Numbered from the stretch's first letter, positions 1-15,600 are shown. The stretch: 64,000 nucleotides of DNA from Smittia aterrima (GCA_033063855.1 CP093830.1:16864854-16928853), one strand, 5' to 3'. The notes: generated by a model not told the origin, from the sequence alone. Numbers and translations are program-made.

Positions 1-1250
1 GTGGGAAATTCGCAATACTGGAAACTAATAGAAAACTTTCGAACGGAGATTGCTCAAACTTTTCCCCGGATGCATTTCGAAAGACGCCATTGAAGCGTGT
101 AAGATGATTATGAGCTCTGTATCAAATATTTCCGTTAGTGCTCTCGGTTACTCCGAGAAAATCCTTGAACAAGGATTTCTTATCAAGTCTTGTTGAAAAC
201 ACTCGCGTGCGCGTTGGCGGATACATGAAGAGGGTTTTCAAAGCTATTTCTATAAGCACATTGGGCAGATGAATAGAAGAAATGTTCAGCCATCGGCTGT
301 TATGGAAATCAAAACAAATCACCAAGACACAAAAATAATCTTTTTATATAAAAGGTTGTTCTGCTTCGAACATTTGACGCATTGCCATCTAATTATTGAC
401 GAAATATTGTTTCTTGTTCGAAGCGTTTGCGCTGACATTGCAACAACTCCAGTTAGTGGAAAATGCGATTTGATGTATCCTCTTTGGAGAGAGAATAAAC
501 TCAAAGCACATTCACCGCTTCCCCACTCTACATGTGTGAAGAGCAGCCAGCTCTAAAGTATTTATTTCCCGGGGATTTTGCTTCCCCCCCAACATCACCA
601 TCACTCTCTACTTGACTCCACAAAATATGAATGGAGAAATTTGTGTTTTGTTATTGTGGTGGCTCCGTAACGAAAGTTCGAGCTCGTGCTGTTTATTCGT
701 GACAATAACAATTAAGAAATGTTTTCGCATTAATCTCGGTCAGCTCGTGTGTGAGTCTTGATGAGAAGTCACCGAAGAAAAAGTAAAAGAGAGGAAGCTC
801 TCGAAGTCCATCATTGGGTCATGTTGATGTTTGTTCATGAGTAAGTACAAGAGGCTTTTGTAATAGTGACGCAGAGGGAAGCCATGAAAAATTGATGGAA
901 ATACAAAACAAGATCTGCTTGCTATGCGTAGAGCGAAGCACAAAATATTGCAATTATTTACGTTTATCCCCAACAATGTTTTTTCTCTGTACGTTTTATG
1001 GCCGAGGCTCCATTTCGGAGCATCCACCACCAGCATGAGGGAGGAATTTTCCGGCTCAAATGTACACAGCATCATCTATTCGCCTCCCCTCAATTTCACC
1101 TCACGACATGTTCTGAAAACTAGGAAATTTTGTGCAACCGAACTTTTGTTGTGTTCATCTCTCCATTCGCCTTTGATACACATATGGCTCTGGCCACCTT
1201 TTTTTTGGAATGGATAACACGTACGCACATGAAATTTGTTGCTGAATGAG

Positions 1251-1265
1251 GAGTGAGTGAGTGAG
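1251..1265. repeat. Short GAGT tandem repeat
   Basis: About four copies of the tetranucleotide GAGT inside the MTA-like gene region. Confidence 0.7.
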
Positions 1266-2484
1266 GAACGGAGTGTGGCGTTGGCGTGGGGTGGTAAGAG
1301 AAATGCTAAGCGAGAGAGGGTGGAACTGAAAAATCGATAAATGAAAACTGTCTTTTTCAAATCTCTCTTTTAGTTTTCGTGTTCAGTCGCACACATGAAC
1401 ATCAATACCAAGCAAAGAACAATATCAGCAGCAGCGACTAAATGCGACCAAACAGCTAATTGCAGGAGGCAATAAATTCGAAACATATTTAAATTAAATA
1501 GAATGGAAATCGGTAAAGAAGCTCGTTTAGCTATCTGACAGAGCTTGCACAACTTTTTAATTGAATTTTAATGTCGTTTCTTAGCTCTCAAAGCTCGCCA
1601 TGAGTTTGTAATAAATTTCCTCAAGAGAGCTCCCAAAAAAAAGCAAAAAGAAAGAGTTTTTAAACGACTTTGAATGAGAACTTTCTGCAAGTTCTGTTTT
1701 TCCTTCGATGTGAACTCTTAATGGGTTTCAGGTTTCCAATGAATTGCCACATCAACTTGCATAATGTTCACAAAGATTTTATTGGTTCATAAGTCACTCG
1801 CTCTGCTCTCTCTCTTGTTCGCGACACAAGTGAATATTGTTGACAACAAAAATCAATTTGCTGATCTGTCACCTTAATCAACGTGAAGTTGAATAAAGCG
1901 TGAAGCTAAGAAAAGATTGCAGCAAAAGCCATTATCTGAACTTGTGCGTGCTTCTTAATCGAGTTTTATTCAATGCAGTTGTTGTTTGAAAACATTTCAA
2001 TTTACTGCAATTTTAGAATTTTTAATGCTCCGTCGACCGTAAAGCTTGGAATGAAACATGTTTTATGTGCTCTGCTTTTTATCGAAGTGAAGGCAGACGA
2101 GAAGGTGAGATAGATAGGAAGAGAAAGAGACTCAAGGTGAAGTTAGTCTTCATTCCATTTGCCGAGACGACTTTGTCGTTTTGTCCGTTAAAATTTACCA
2201 ACTGAAAGTAACGAGCGACTAATCTTCATTACCCAAAGCATATTTCACTCTCATGAATTTTCGACAAATCAGATTGGCAAATGAATAATGATGAACGAAC
2301 ATATTAATTATTAATTACTCGACATTGCATAATGCGGATTTATGACCGACGAGCCTCAGCCCATACTTAAACTGATACTTCGTTCAAAATTTTCAATTTC
2401 CTGATTACCACTCGATGGATGAGAACTGAACCGGTCGCTTTAGCAGAAGTTTTTCTATTGCAGATATTCTCGTCAACATAAATT

Positions 2485-2500
2485 GAGAGAGAGAGAGAGA
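2485..2500. repeat. (GA)n microsatellite
   Basis: Eight consecutive GA dinucleotides. It could be a GAGA-factor-type site, but a simple repeat is the safer reading. Confidence 0.75.
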
Positions 2501-3639
2501 CATTTTATTAATCGCGTCAGTTTCAATAGTTTGATTTTCATTCCTTTTCCAACATTTAATATGTGTACGATTTCTGCGTGCCATGAATAATTCATTAATG
2601 ATATCAGGGCACCGGTTTCGATTGAGAATGTGGTCGTTGGTTGCTCTCTCACTCGTTCTTTTAATGAAACATTCGATTATTCTGATGTAAAAAGAACAAT
2701 CTTTTTTAGGTTGGTCTCTCGCTCTCTCTCCGTCCCCTTTCTCGAGCGCATAAATTTTCGTTCTCGACTGCGATGTGAGCAACAGAAGCGAAGCATGAAC
2801 TTCGCATAGGGCATAAGGCAACATGAACATGAAACCAACACTGACGCACCGGTAAAATTCGGGCAGACGATCTCGGAGAGCGCTTAGATGTTTGTTGCAT
2901 CATGAACATCTTTTTCTTCTTGCTCTTCCGAATAATTATTTGCTGACCTGAGTATCAAATTTTGTTACCTTTGAATCGAAGAAATTAAACATTTCGAATG
3001 CAAATGCAAATGGCAACTTCGCCTTCAAATCGACAATCGAGAAGGAAGGAACGAGAAATTTTTGAGACAAGCGAAGGAGGAAGAAGAATCAACATCGTAA
3101 ATTAGAAATTGTTTTAAGGATCCTTTTCTCAAAGAAGTACGCGCCTATTAAAAAGGTTTTATGGCCTTGAGCTGGCTCATCGTTTACACGATAAACAATT
3201 TCTTAATCAATGACCGCATGTTATGCTCGGTCAACACTTCATCGAAAGTAATTTTCCGTTTAGCTGGTGGTACAGTCATCGAAAAGTGTTTTTGTGTGCT
3301 TCTTACACTTCCCCATCCGCACATGGTTCGCGCTTGAATATTCAATTCCGAACGCAAGAAAACTAGAAAGAACAAACGGTTTTTTTCTGCTTCGTTGTGC
3401 GCTTGCTTTTAATGCGAGCGAAAAAAAAATGTTTTTTTAGATGAAAAAATGGTTTGTTCCAGCGTTTTCAATTTCTTTCTTCCACGTCTTCATCGAACAA
3501 CTTAAGAGAGTATAATAACAAAGACAGACAAGAAGATGCTGAATGATATTCAGTTTAATGGCAATTCCGCGATCAAAAAATTCTTCAATTTAGTTGCTCT
3601 CTCCATCACAACAAGAATTGGATATAATTTAATATTTAC

Positions 3640-6600
3640 CTATAGCTGGGTCTAACACTGCTTGAGCTGCTTGCTCCTCGCTCACAGGCGTTTTGAGCCA
3701 CATTTTTTTCAGTTTCATTGCTACCGGTGAATCTGAGTCTTCGGCTGTTGCCACTGGAAAGGTTACAAGAAAGAAAAAAATGGAATTTTTGTGGGGAATA
3801 CAATTTTTTGCTAAACTACCAACAACAACTAACAAACTTCAACAGTAAACCTTCTAATCAAATCATTTCAATTTCAAAACTCATTATTCATCTCACTTCC
3901 AGCATAAGATTAAGACCTTGTGGAGCAAAGTTTCAAAATAATCATTTACGTGGTCCAAGACGCGGCTTCAGACATTTTTAATGATGCTCCAAATACTTCA
4001 GACAACGATATTCATTTTTGCTATCAACTATTAAAGACGAAAGAACATCGAGAAGAAAGAAGACGAGCGAGAGATATTCGGTCTAAGAAACAATGAACGG
4101 TAGAGATTGAAAATAACGATGGGCGAGAAGAAAAGAGTCAAGAAAGCACACGAAGGGCGATTGAGAGAAGACGAAGAAGTATTTTCATTTCATTTCGAGA
4201 ATCTCTCCTTATTTGCCATAACTACAAATAAGAGTGATGAAGAAAACCAAGAATTTTTTCTTGTTGCAATCTTGTGAAGTTCTTTGAGATTATAAATCCA
4301 ACATTTTCACTGAATGATTTATATTTATCCAGGATGTGGAAACGATTCTTCTCACATGGAATGCATTCCTTTGGATTATTTACTTTCCGAACGTATGTGA
4401 ACCTCTCTCACTCGAATCTTCTCAACCGCACTTTTCCGTATCGAAATTTTCTTATATCCTTTCTTATTAGAAAGAAGCTGAAGCTTCTTTTGCAATTGAC
4501 ATGCCACCATAAGCGAAGAAGAGAGAAGACGGCGACGTTCAATCAGAATAAACTTTTCTTCTTGCTTTAGCGAAACAAAATTTTCATTCTCCTGCCATGT
4601 CTCTAAAAGCGGTTACAAAAGAAGTAAATTTGGGGTTTCTGATCAAAAACAGACGAGAAGAATCTAAAGGAAATTACGAGAAAGAGGCGCAAGGACGCAC
4701 GAATGAAATGTCGCTTCTGAATCCTTGAACTGTTAAAAGCACCTCAAACTGAGAAGGAAACACGAGACGATGGAAAACATCCGAAGTTTCTTGGGAAACA
4801 AGATTATTGAGTATAAGAACATCCTTTTTCCCAGGATAATCAAACTTTTCATTTTCTGCGAGCTGAACTCTTCATTTTTCTCTTCGCTTCATTCGAACTG
4901 ATAAAAACTACATCTGCATGTGTAGTTTAATGACGAGAGCAATGTTTCTGATCCGAGGAGACGAGAAAAGCTCGATTGGAATTATAGATTTATTTATCTT
5001 TCTATAAACTACATTTGTGTTATCTAGCTATGAAGTGGGGATGAAGGTAGAAAAAGAATAACCTACACCTAGCAATAATACGAATATTCTATACACAAAA
5101 AGCATTTCGAGGGTGGGAAAATTTACTCGCTTTCCTGCTCATACTCTCGATTTTCTCAGCGATATAAAGCAAAAGTGGAGGCAGAGCGATGGGGAGAAGA
5201 AGGCGTAAAAAGTTTAGGTGGGATCGGGAGGAGTGAGGGATGGAAAGCGAAACATCATCGCAGAGCTGTTTGAGAGAGAAGAAAAAAAAACTGTGCACGC
5301 TTTTACTTGACGTAGCCGCATCTCGCACGGAAAAAAGCCAACCCCGAGAATACATTTCTGGATTTCTGCTGCTCTGAATTGGGGATGTTTTTGGGATTGG
5401 AAGAGGGCGAAGGTGGTGTGAGTGACGGCTTTTGTATGTGATGTGGTATGAAATGGTTACTATGGGAACTGAAGTGGGTGGTTATTCGACGGCGAGGTCG
5501 AGGGGTGGCTGTGATCGTGAGAAGGAGTGCTAAGGTGGCAGCATCACAGTGGCTCTATAATCACACGATGCATAAGCACCATCATGTGTATAGTTTATTT
5601 TAAAATTAAAGGAATTTTCGGTTAGATGATGCATCATCTGCCTTCTCCCATTCCAAGCTCTAGCACGACTTCTCCTAAAATTGCATACACATAATATTAT
5701 TTTTAATCAAACACGATGCCTTTGTGTGGATGTTATGTTTGTTGTCTCTCTCTCGTTTCATCCCCACAGCCACCATCTCAACAGATTCATCATCATGATT
5801 CCAACTCACAAAAGCGAGTTCATTTTATCACGAAAATAACATGAAATTAATATTAAATTGAAAATTGAAAAGGACATCTCGATATGGACTACGCGAAATT
5901 CATTAAGCTTTTCTGCATGAAGCGAGAAAAGTAATTAAAAGCGACAACACCTCGATTGCAGTTTTACTTCTAACTAGACCCAGACTCAATCTCTCTCTCT
6001 ACTCCTTCATTTGTCTGTAGACTTTTCCCTTTGTTTCTCGCTCTTCTTTGTGTAAATTCTCATAAAGCTCGTCTCATTCCGACAGAAATTATCACACAAG
6101 TGATTCAAACTTAATCGCATTATTTGCCAACTCAGATGTCTTTGGTATGTGATTAACACAGCAATTGCAAGATGAAGATGAATCACTTTATGTACTCGTG
6201 TTTGTTTATGTGAATTTTCTCCACACACCAAACCTTAAAATTGATAGCAGAAAAAGTCTTGAACTATCAAATTTTAATTAGCAAGCAAAGCTAGACGATG
6301 CCTGCGTGGCTTTGGGGAAAATTCTAATTAAATATTAATCTATGTACCATTCTAAGCACATCCGAGAGTCTCGAATTGAATGTGCAGTCTCAAACTGGTA
6401 CAATGGAAAAACTTTTTTTTTTCTGCTGGTAATGTGGCGAACCTCAATTCCCTTCTCGCTCTAGATCTGTCAGTTAATACAGTTCTCGCTTAAAGGATCA
6501 GCCTTCGACCAACTGATAACGATGTCGAAGAGCTCTCGACAGTAAAATTTCGACAGATCGAGAGATTTTCATCTTTTATTCGTGTTCAATTTTCCCTTTT

Positions 6601-9600
6601 GATTATTTTTTCCGGTGTAAGTGGATGCAAGGAGCGACATGACTACCAAGAGCGCAATTTTGCACGCAGCGGGATAAAACTAGCAGCAAATTCTTTGAAA
6701 TGATTCTTTCCCACAGAGGAGAGAAAGTCTAGAGCAGTTAGAAGTGTCGAGCTCTCCGTTCGTGTCATCAAGAGTCATTTATTTAAATTTGTAACCACCT
6801 GAGTTTCTCTCACTCGTCGTCGAGCTGGTCTTTTCATCATGGAACCCACTCTGAAAAGTAAATTACGTTGTCGCTAACGAAACTAGAAAAGTTTTAGTCC
6901 AAAGTCGGAACATTTTAATCCACTAATTAGTAGATTAACATTAAATCAACGTGGCAGAGTTTTCAGATCAATGTCAATGCTTAAAATTTATAATTAACGA
7001 GAATAATCCGATAAACGATTCTTGAGAAGAACACTTTGCAGCTTGATTCCATACGAGCTGCTGACGATCACATTTTAAAGCTCAAGAAATGTTTGGTATT
7101 GGGAAGTTTCTCATTTCAATGTTCGAGCTATATTACAGATTTTTTTTTTATTTCTCATTCTTCACCCAACATCCTCCTCGTGCCTGGGTCTTGTTCTTCT
7201 CTGCCATATCGCTATTTGCGTCGTCTGTGGGTGAACAGGGCGTTGGATGTTTTGGCGGTTTGAGGTAGAAAAAGGGACCGAGGGGAGGTAAAATAAAAGT
7301 CTGAGGTTGTATGCAGATGTTATACACACATACACACACAAGTCATCGGAAAAAAAACATTTCTGTTGAAGAGAATAGCAGAAAAGTTTTGTATTTTATT
7401 TGGAAAAAGGGTGGCAGAGGAAAACGGTTCTATCGACCTCTTCCCTGACTGAAGAGCGTGGGTGGAATGAGAGGGTTTGAAAATGTTGCTGGTTTCTTTT
7501 CGGATATGAATGTTTCCACAACGATACAAATTATAGAATCGCTAACATCTAAGGAGAAGCGCTGAGCTCTGACTTTGATCGAAGAAACTTGAGAGACTTC
7601 ATTCGATAGAACTCCTCTTAATCTTAGTATCAGTTAGTTGGTGAAGTTTTCTTTTGAACTAATCTTAGCTAATTGCTATCATTAGCTGCAAAAGTATTTA
7701 GACTACGGTGATTGCACAAATGAAATATTTTTGCTCGTTTGCGCTGTTGCACAAGAAAGCGAGCGTCAGGTCGCAGGTTCCGATCTCAGAAGACGAAAGA
7801 GAAAGAGCAAAGTACGAGGAGAAATTTGTGTATGATGTTGTGTGGGCCTCATTCGGAAGGAAAGCAACACAAAACTAATCGATAATATGGAGTATTTTAA
7901 GGTTTTATATTCCACCGTTCGCATTCATTGTGCGGCCCTGGTCGGTCTGTTTTTGTGCTGCTATGTCGTCGTGTACCATCTTTTGATGGTGACTGTACTT
8001 TTTTTGTTTCAATGCTTGTTCGGATGTGAATTCCATTTCACAAAATGAAAATATTGTCTAAAAATATTTTTGCGATAGAATTGAAAAGCCCGCGCAACGT
8101 GATCTTGAGGCTTTAGAAGCCAACCACAAAATCATCTTTTAATTGGAACAATCATGGAATTTACATTTTTTATTTGAATGAGAAAATCATCAATTTCTAG
8201 ACAACGGCTCTTCTTGATCTTCTGATTACTTTCAGATGGTGCAAAGTTACATGAAATTCCGTAAAAACGAATTTTCGACGACAAAGAAAAATCAATTAAA
8301 AGGAAACAGTTGTCGTTGTATTCTCATACCCGAAAATATTCTTTTTTTGGCGATTAGAGGGAAAGTGAATGAGGAGTGTGCGTTCTTTAGAGATTTCATC
8401 TTGAACATAATACTCGACATACACACACTTATGTGATAACGCAAACAACAGCAGGGTTTAATAGAAATTCAAGTAAAACCCGCAGGAGTTAAACATGACA
8501 AAGAATTTTAGTGAAACAATTAAATGAAGATTAAAATGAAATTGATTTGTCCGTTGAAGAATTTCGAATGCAAAGCATGCAGCTACTTAATAAAATGATT
8601 GTGGATACTCACTCTGATGTTTATCAGCTAATTGTACTAATGGAGTCGGTAAATCTCGACGTCGATAGAAACACATCACTTTCGCTTCGACGTTACCGGA
8701 AGGGGTTTTGTTTAATTCCTCAATACGTCTGATCTGATATGGTGACGTCGACGATGTCTCGAAATACACATAATCTGTTCGTAGAGATGCAGTCGTGAAA
8801 AAAAAATGAACAAGGATTAGCAAAAGTGAGAATCAATTGTGGATTTCTCTCTCTCGCCATTGGATTATTTAAGCACTTTTGGTTGATGATGATGCCATGT
8901 GTTTGCTTTGTTTTTCATTCTAAACGATGATTGCGATTTATTAAAATACATTCCAATTCTTCGATCATCAATTAATTCGTTGTTTTGTTTATGTCTTCCA
9001 AAACAATTTTTCAATTTATACGAAGGAATTTTCCCTTTTTCTAAATCTCTAAGATGCGCAATGGCGTGTAAATTTTCCAGAATGCCGCGTTCAACAGTCT
9101 CGAACGAGACACAAGCTATGGAGATTGAGCAATATTTTCTTTGCTGTTTACATCACCGCGCAATGCGAAATGATATTAAACGAAGCATTTGTGTTAAGTA
9201 ACAGTAACAAAGTTTGGAAATCCAATAAACAGTTAAAAAAAGAGAGAAACTTAGTGTTTGCCACACAAATTAACGCCTCGAAACAATGTTTTAAAAAACG
9301 CCGAAATATTTTGATCGACGAGATATTCATGATGTAAGTAATTATTTGAAGTTCATTTAACATCCAATCCGAGATCAGAAAAATTGCATTTTAATGAATT
9401 GATTGATGTTTAAACGTCATAACTGAACTGAAGAGAATTTTTAAAACAATCGACTAATTGTTTTTATTAAATTTCAATTCATTTGCAACACACATCAATA
9501 ATCCTCACTTGATATGTTGAGGGAATAGGAGAGTGAGTAGGAGGCCACAGGAATATTTTAAAAAATTCATTCCACAACAATGGAAAAACTTTTATTTCGC

Positions 9601-12600
9601 GATTCGCGATACAAAAAAATCCCACGAATCGCTGGCACCCGAATAAATTAATTAACTCTGATATTATAAACCGATAATTCATCAATTTCGGGTTCGATAC
9701 TGGAATCGGCAGCACTTTCACTTGTGGATCGTTCGCTTGACATTCAAAGTTCATGCAAATTTTTCGACTTCAGGATTAAAGCAGAAAAAGTTTTTCTTTT
9801 TCGACAATTCACAGGAAGCCGAGAAGAAAAACCTCAAGCAATGGCCAAGTTTACGTTTCTTCTCGTTCGCCCCCTTTTTTGTCGGAATCGAGAAGAAATG
9901 TTTTCAAGTTTATATGAAGATGCATTTTTCCCTCCAACACAACAGACATTCTCTCGCACACACTCACTTCCGAGTCCGGATTTTCTACAATTTCTTAGGG
10001 GAAGTTTTCTATCTTTGAATGAATTTTTTATTGTGATTTTGGTCTCTGGTAAGTTGAAGGACGTTGGCCTGTGGCTAGTGTCGTCATTTCATATTAAACT
10101 AGACCAAGATTTCACATTTCGTCAAGACTGACGAAACGTTGACCTCATCTTGTTGTGGAATATCGAGAGTGAGAGAGAAGTTTTATACACTTGAGACCGG
10201 AAGTGGTCAATTAGAATTTCAATTTCTCATTGCTATGTGATCGCACTGACTGAGTTTTTCATCTAATCTCTTTACCTTTAGTCATTCGAGATTGTTTTAA
10301 TATTGTTTCTTTAAAAAGTCTCTCAGTGTCATCGAGAAAGTTTGATTGTAAATCATATTTACACTCGTCAACATTATGGGAAAATTACTGTCGTATATGA
10401 ACGAGTTATCATGTTAAGGCGATCATTTATGTGCGCTCTCGTAGAAAACTCTATCGACGCTTTAAGTATACACTTCTGTCTCACTCACTCGTTAAGTTTC
10501 ATCGCCAAACAAAAGCGCACGGTGCGACGTCGTTGAGGAAATGAAAGGAAAAAGAAAAACATCGTTCCGCAATCTCCCACTTAAAATGCAGTCAACTTCT
10601 TTTAATCGTCGGAGCTCGAAATGCCGCGTTAAGCAGTGAAAGCAGTAAAAGACCATTTTCATGTTTTTATTTTGTAACTGATACTGCTTAACTGGCGCGA
10701 GATATTAATCAATTATTGCTCGAGTCGCGAGATGCAGGAAACATCGAATGACACTGCAATTGCCATTGATGCTTGCGTTGAATTGATACAAACGTAATCA
10801 ATCAACTTATTAATTATTGGAAACTTGATCTTCAACAGTTACCGTCAGTCAACTGCTCAAAGCTCAGTTGCACATTTTAAATGAGAATAAGAGAGAGAGA
10901 AATGTTCGTGCTTATTGCCCCATCGTGTCAAGTGAACCGCATGTCATTTTATCGCGACTTAGTCCGTGGCTAATGATCGTTAATCACCCGATATTTCCCC
11001 GTTTCACAAACGAAAAGAACTTTTTTTCGTTCGTTCATCTCTTCGATTTAAAAAAGGTATTTTCTCTCCGACGCTGATGACGATTGGAGCTTGGAGAAAT
11101 TAATTAGGAAGTATATGTGCTTGTTCGTGCGTCGTTACTCGCACACACACCTGATTCATTGGCAAAAGCGGCGTCGACTTCAGTCAACCGATAACGCCGC
11201 AACAACACAACACGTTACAAAGCTATTTATGAGGCAATACCGAAAAGTCCCCCGGAATATAATAATGTGCTCAAGATAATAAAGTTAGTTGCGAACTCAA
11301 CTATTCCAAAAAACAAGTTTTGTGCGTGAACGAGTTCGAACCGATGATTTCTTTCCGTGTAAATATTTTGACGCCGCGCGGACTTTATCGCTGGCATGGA
11401 ACGCACAAATACAATCGTCGATGAGCGAACAGAAATTGCGCCATGACTGTACATAATCGAGAACGCGGCAGATGCAACAACAATTATTTTAGTAAAGAAA
11501 AAAAAACTTAAATTTCCGTTGAGCTATTCGCGATATCTTTTGCGAAAAGAAAGATGTCTAGCTGGGGTTAATGTCACGTCGTTCTCACGAAAAGCGTGAT
11601 CCACTTGCTTCGCACTGCGTGAAACTTCTCACATTCAAGTTCCTAATCCATCATAACTTTTGCATAAGCTGCGCACTCGACTCGCTCGACCATAATCAAA
11701 GTCAACTCTCTTTAATTAATCCAAACTCAGTGGTGAACGGAAAAAAAATGTGAAACGTCATCAGAAAGCCGCTCCGAAGAAAAAATTATACGCCATCGCA
11801 ATCAGAAAATGTGAATGAACACAAAAAATAGTCGCGAAGATTTTTGTTTTATTTTCGAATAAAATCTTTGAGTGCAAATATTTTTTCCTATAAAAATAGA
11901 AGAAATTGCACTGATGAGCGTGTGTGTAAGCTCGGCTAATACTTCTCCTCAATAATTGGATCGTTTTTATGTAATTAGTCACAAGAGTATCATGGGAGAA
12001 GGCGATGTGAGAAGCGAAAGAGGAGAACGAAGAAAAAATGAAACGAAATCCTCTTTCTTTTAAACGATTACACGTTTGGGTGCTGAGAAATTTATCCGAA
12101 ATAAAAACACAAACGTCTACACTATTTGTTGATCTTAACAAGGTTCCAATGCACGAAATTGATCTTCTTCTTCGTTTGCCATTTTTTTTCTTCGCTGCTG
12201 CCTCTCCTCTTCTGTTTTGTGTCTTTAAAATTACATTTGATAGTCTCTTTACACAGTTTTCAAAGTTCCGGAGAGGAGCTCCAAAGATTGGCTATTTGTT
12301 GTTGTTTTCTCCTACGTTTGCCTTTCGTTTATTCTTTCTGTTCGATTTGGCTTCTTTTCATCTCTCGCGTGAAAAAAATATAAAATCTTCTTTAGGATCA
12401 TTAGAGAGTTCATAAAATCTTCGTCGAATTATGCGACTCGCACGAGTCTTATCAGTGAAAAGTGTTTGTTATCATTGAAGTTGAGACGAGTAGAAGCTAG
12501 AAAACTTTTTCTTTCAATTACCACGAGTTCACAGATAAAACCGAAATGGATGACATGAACATTAGAACACATTCGCAGTTGAACGTCACGCTTCGACGAA

Positions 12601-15600
12601 TATCATGAAGAAACCGAAAAATTTGTTCAATTCTTTGCAGGATTATGAATCGATTGACCGACGAGAGATGAAAACATTTATTGGATGATCTGAGGATTAT
12701 TTTAAGTTCGGATTATAACAAGAGTCAATCAGCAATTTATCACAATTCGTCGACCGACGTGACCTTGACGGATTCAACTCATAACCGAGCTTTGCTGATT
12801 TTCATTTTTTCACTATTTGCGGCTTCTAATGAAATTCCGCATTCACACACAACAAATGAAACAATGAATGTATTCTCGTCAAGTTTTTCGTTTCCACTGG
12901 GCCACATCGGGAGGTGATTTCGGTTACTTTGTATCACATCACCAATGTTGGATTCCCATCATCCAACAACAAAGCCATTAACAGCAAAAGAAACAAGCCA
13001 AACTCTAAACTCCCCGACTACATTATGTGATCATTGACTTGATCGCGCTTCGTTTTATTTTGGTAGAAAAAAAAGAATCAAAAAAGATTGAATGTGTCTA
13101 ATCGACAAATATTATGCTAAGTGATATAATTTGATATTAAAAAGTGAATCACCAAGGAGATTTAAATCTCTATTAGAGTCGCAAGCAAGTTATTTAAGGT
13201 TTCAATGAAATCAAGAGGGATTCCTCTTCTTATTTTTCTCGTTGCTGATAAGATTTATCATTCAACATGAAATCCATCTCGGAAAAAAATCCTTTGGCAA
13301 GGTATCATAAATATCTATTAAATATTTATTTAATTATTTAGCTCTCTCTCTCCCTCGTTCGTTTCTAACAATGTTTTTCTGGTGTTATTTTCCCTTCCAT
13401 ACACACAACTTCTTTCTGGTTCAACGAGATTTTATTTTCTTTCGCTTTTTTCCACATCAACACAAATGCAAGCGTCGTCGCGCTGAGTGTTTTAGAGACG
13501 GCAAATCTAAACCCAACATAAAATATGTAGACAAATACAATGAACGAGGGAGAACTGTGATACATCTCACCCAAAAAAAAAAGCAGAAAGAAGTTGGTGT
13601 TCATTTTCTTATCTCTCATCGAAGCGCGAGTCTTTTTGTGTCGAAATGTCGCTATCATCTTGTAATCAGGAGAAATCGCTTTTCTTCTTTTGTTGAAGGG
13701 TAAATTTGTGAGATTCTTCCTTGGCAATCGATGCAAACTACGGCGATAAGTGAGCCGAGCATTACGCGAATGGCAAATAAAACACTTGAAGAATATTTGC
13801 GAAAAATTTCAGCTTTTTAAAGCGATTATAGTTTTCCAGTGTATCAGCAATTGTTTTTTTGTATATTTTTCACGATCGCAACACACAATCAAACAATTAA
13901 CAATTGTTTTCTTTCGACTTCTTCTTGATTTTTTCTCTCTGCTTTTTTTTGGACCGGAGTCACTCTACAGACCAATGCGATGTGATTGTGTTTGATGGAG
14001 AAGAAAATGAATAAAATGCCCCGTGTATATAAAGCATGTATGACGATTTCGTTAATGATCATGGCGCAATGTTGGACATTCGTAGTATGTCAATGATCGA
14101 TGATAAGGGAAATAGTAACGACATTTCGTCGTGTGTTGGGTTGGACGTTGCGTCATCGATGAATCGTTAGCTCATCAACTTTTATGATTAAAGAAATTTA
14201 AATGTAACAAATGAGACTTTTTGATAAGCAACAATCTTTTATCCAATTATAATTCGCAGTCGTCTCTCATTTTGTTTGTTTTACAAACTTTTTGATATAT
14301 TATCCACCTTCTGGAATTTCCATTCGAAACGACGAGAAATTCTTTTTTTTTGTGAAAATAAGTCATCGAAGCGAGGCACAACTACACGCAAGAGACAAAA
14401 GACGTCGGACCATCTTAGCGACACGACACTCTCAGATGGTGAAACTTTATTTTTAGAATAGCAAAATAAAAAAAATACGTAGGAAAATCAAATGCATTGA
14501 GAATGCACATCGCAATCAATCGGACAATTGTAAATGGAAAATTTGTCCGCGATATCGAAACTCTCGAGCTGACTCCATGTTTGAAGCAATAATTGTTGAT
14601 ATGAAAATGAGTGCTCAGCAAGATAGAGATGGAGGGAGGGAGGAATACACGGAATTCATCGGGAAAAACGTGAGCCAGCAATTCTATAAAACCTTGCAAT
14701 TGATAAGAGAACCTTCGAAATCGAGCTTCGAGAGTACAGCAAGCGAGTGAACGATGTACAGCCGGTTATTACGAAATATCCATGAACGAAAAAAAAACAA
14801 TGAAATACACATAATTTCCAATCTGCCGTGTATAGAACACACAACAGAAAAAAAAGAACATGGAAGACTCGCCGCATTTTGCCATCTAGAAAGCAGGCAG
14901 AAGAAGAATGTCGAAAAATGTGTTTTGCTCGCGAAGAACCATTTAGTTTCAATACTTTGCATAAAATTAACTGAGTTTGGGAGAGTTGAACTTTCCTCCT
15001 CAATCATTTCAACGAGAATTGTTCTTATCGCGGATCGTTAAAAACGAATGATAAGTTTTTCTTTCTTTCTATCGTTACCACATTGACGGTGCCATTTCGT
15101 TTATGTATATCCAAAAAGTCGCTTGGTATGTATCCCGGCTTGTGTTCTTGCCCGAGGCCGATTAATATGCACTTTATTAAAACAAATATCTACATTTCCA
15201 TCGCAACGAACACGCAATCACTTGAGCGTTATAGTTTTTCCTCCCTCTCACTCTCCCCCTCACTCACTCTCCATTCGTTTGTCGTTCAAACTTTTCCGAT
15301 ACAGACATTTGAGTTCAAATTTAGAGCACTTGACTTTCATTTTTTTTGTTACAATACGATTTCTTCATCATCATCTATCGTTGGGCTTCGTTTTTCTCGC
15401 GTTGCCTTCTTTTCTTCATTTTTTTTCTCATATAATTTCATGAATAATTTAATCACTTGGTTTTTGGATGGTTTTTTCTCCTCTTCTGATATATGTGTGC
15501 GCGTCGTCTTCACTTTTTCCTCCTTCCATATTCCGGGGAGGTTCACACACAAAATGTCTTTCGTTCTCACTCACTCAACCCCGCTTCGCATCATTTTAAT

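Larger units (their letters stand above)
1..3639 (-). other. Intronic sequence of the MTA-like gene (left edge)
   Basis: Sequence downstream of the donor at 3639 on the minus strand. No exon with MTA ELM2/SANT similarity was found. It is AT-rich with GA-rich tracts, and the small open frames are not supported by homology or splice signals. Confidence 0.6.

Noticed and set aside
2405..2830. Minus-strand open frame of 141 codons
   Set aside because: No resemblance to the missing MTA ELM2/SANT exons, and it includes a GA microsatellite.
7740..7800. Possible tRNA T-arm (GGTTCCGATC)
   Set aside because: Flanking bases do not pair as a T-stem, and no matching acceptor or anticodon arms were seen.
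9680..9715. Possible tRNA T-arm (GGTTCGA)
   Set aside because: No complementary stem or cloverleaf around it.
9724..10131. Plus-strand open frame of 135 codons
   Set aside because: Low-complexity, no splice or domain support, inside MTA intron 1.
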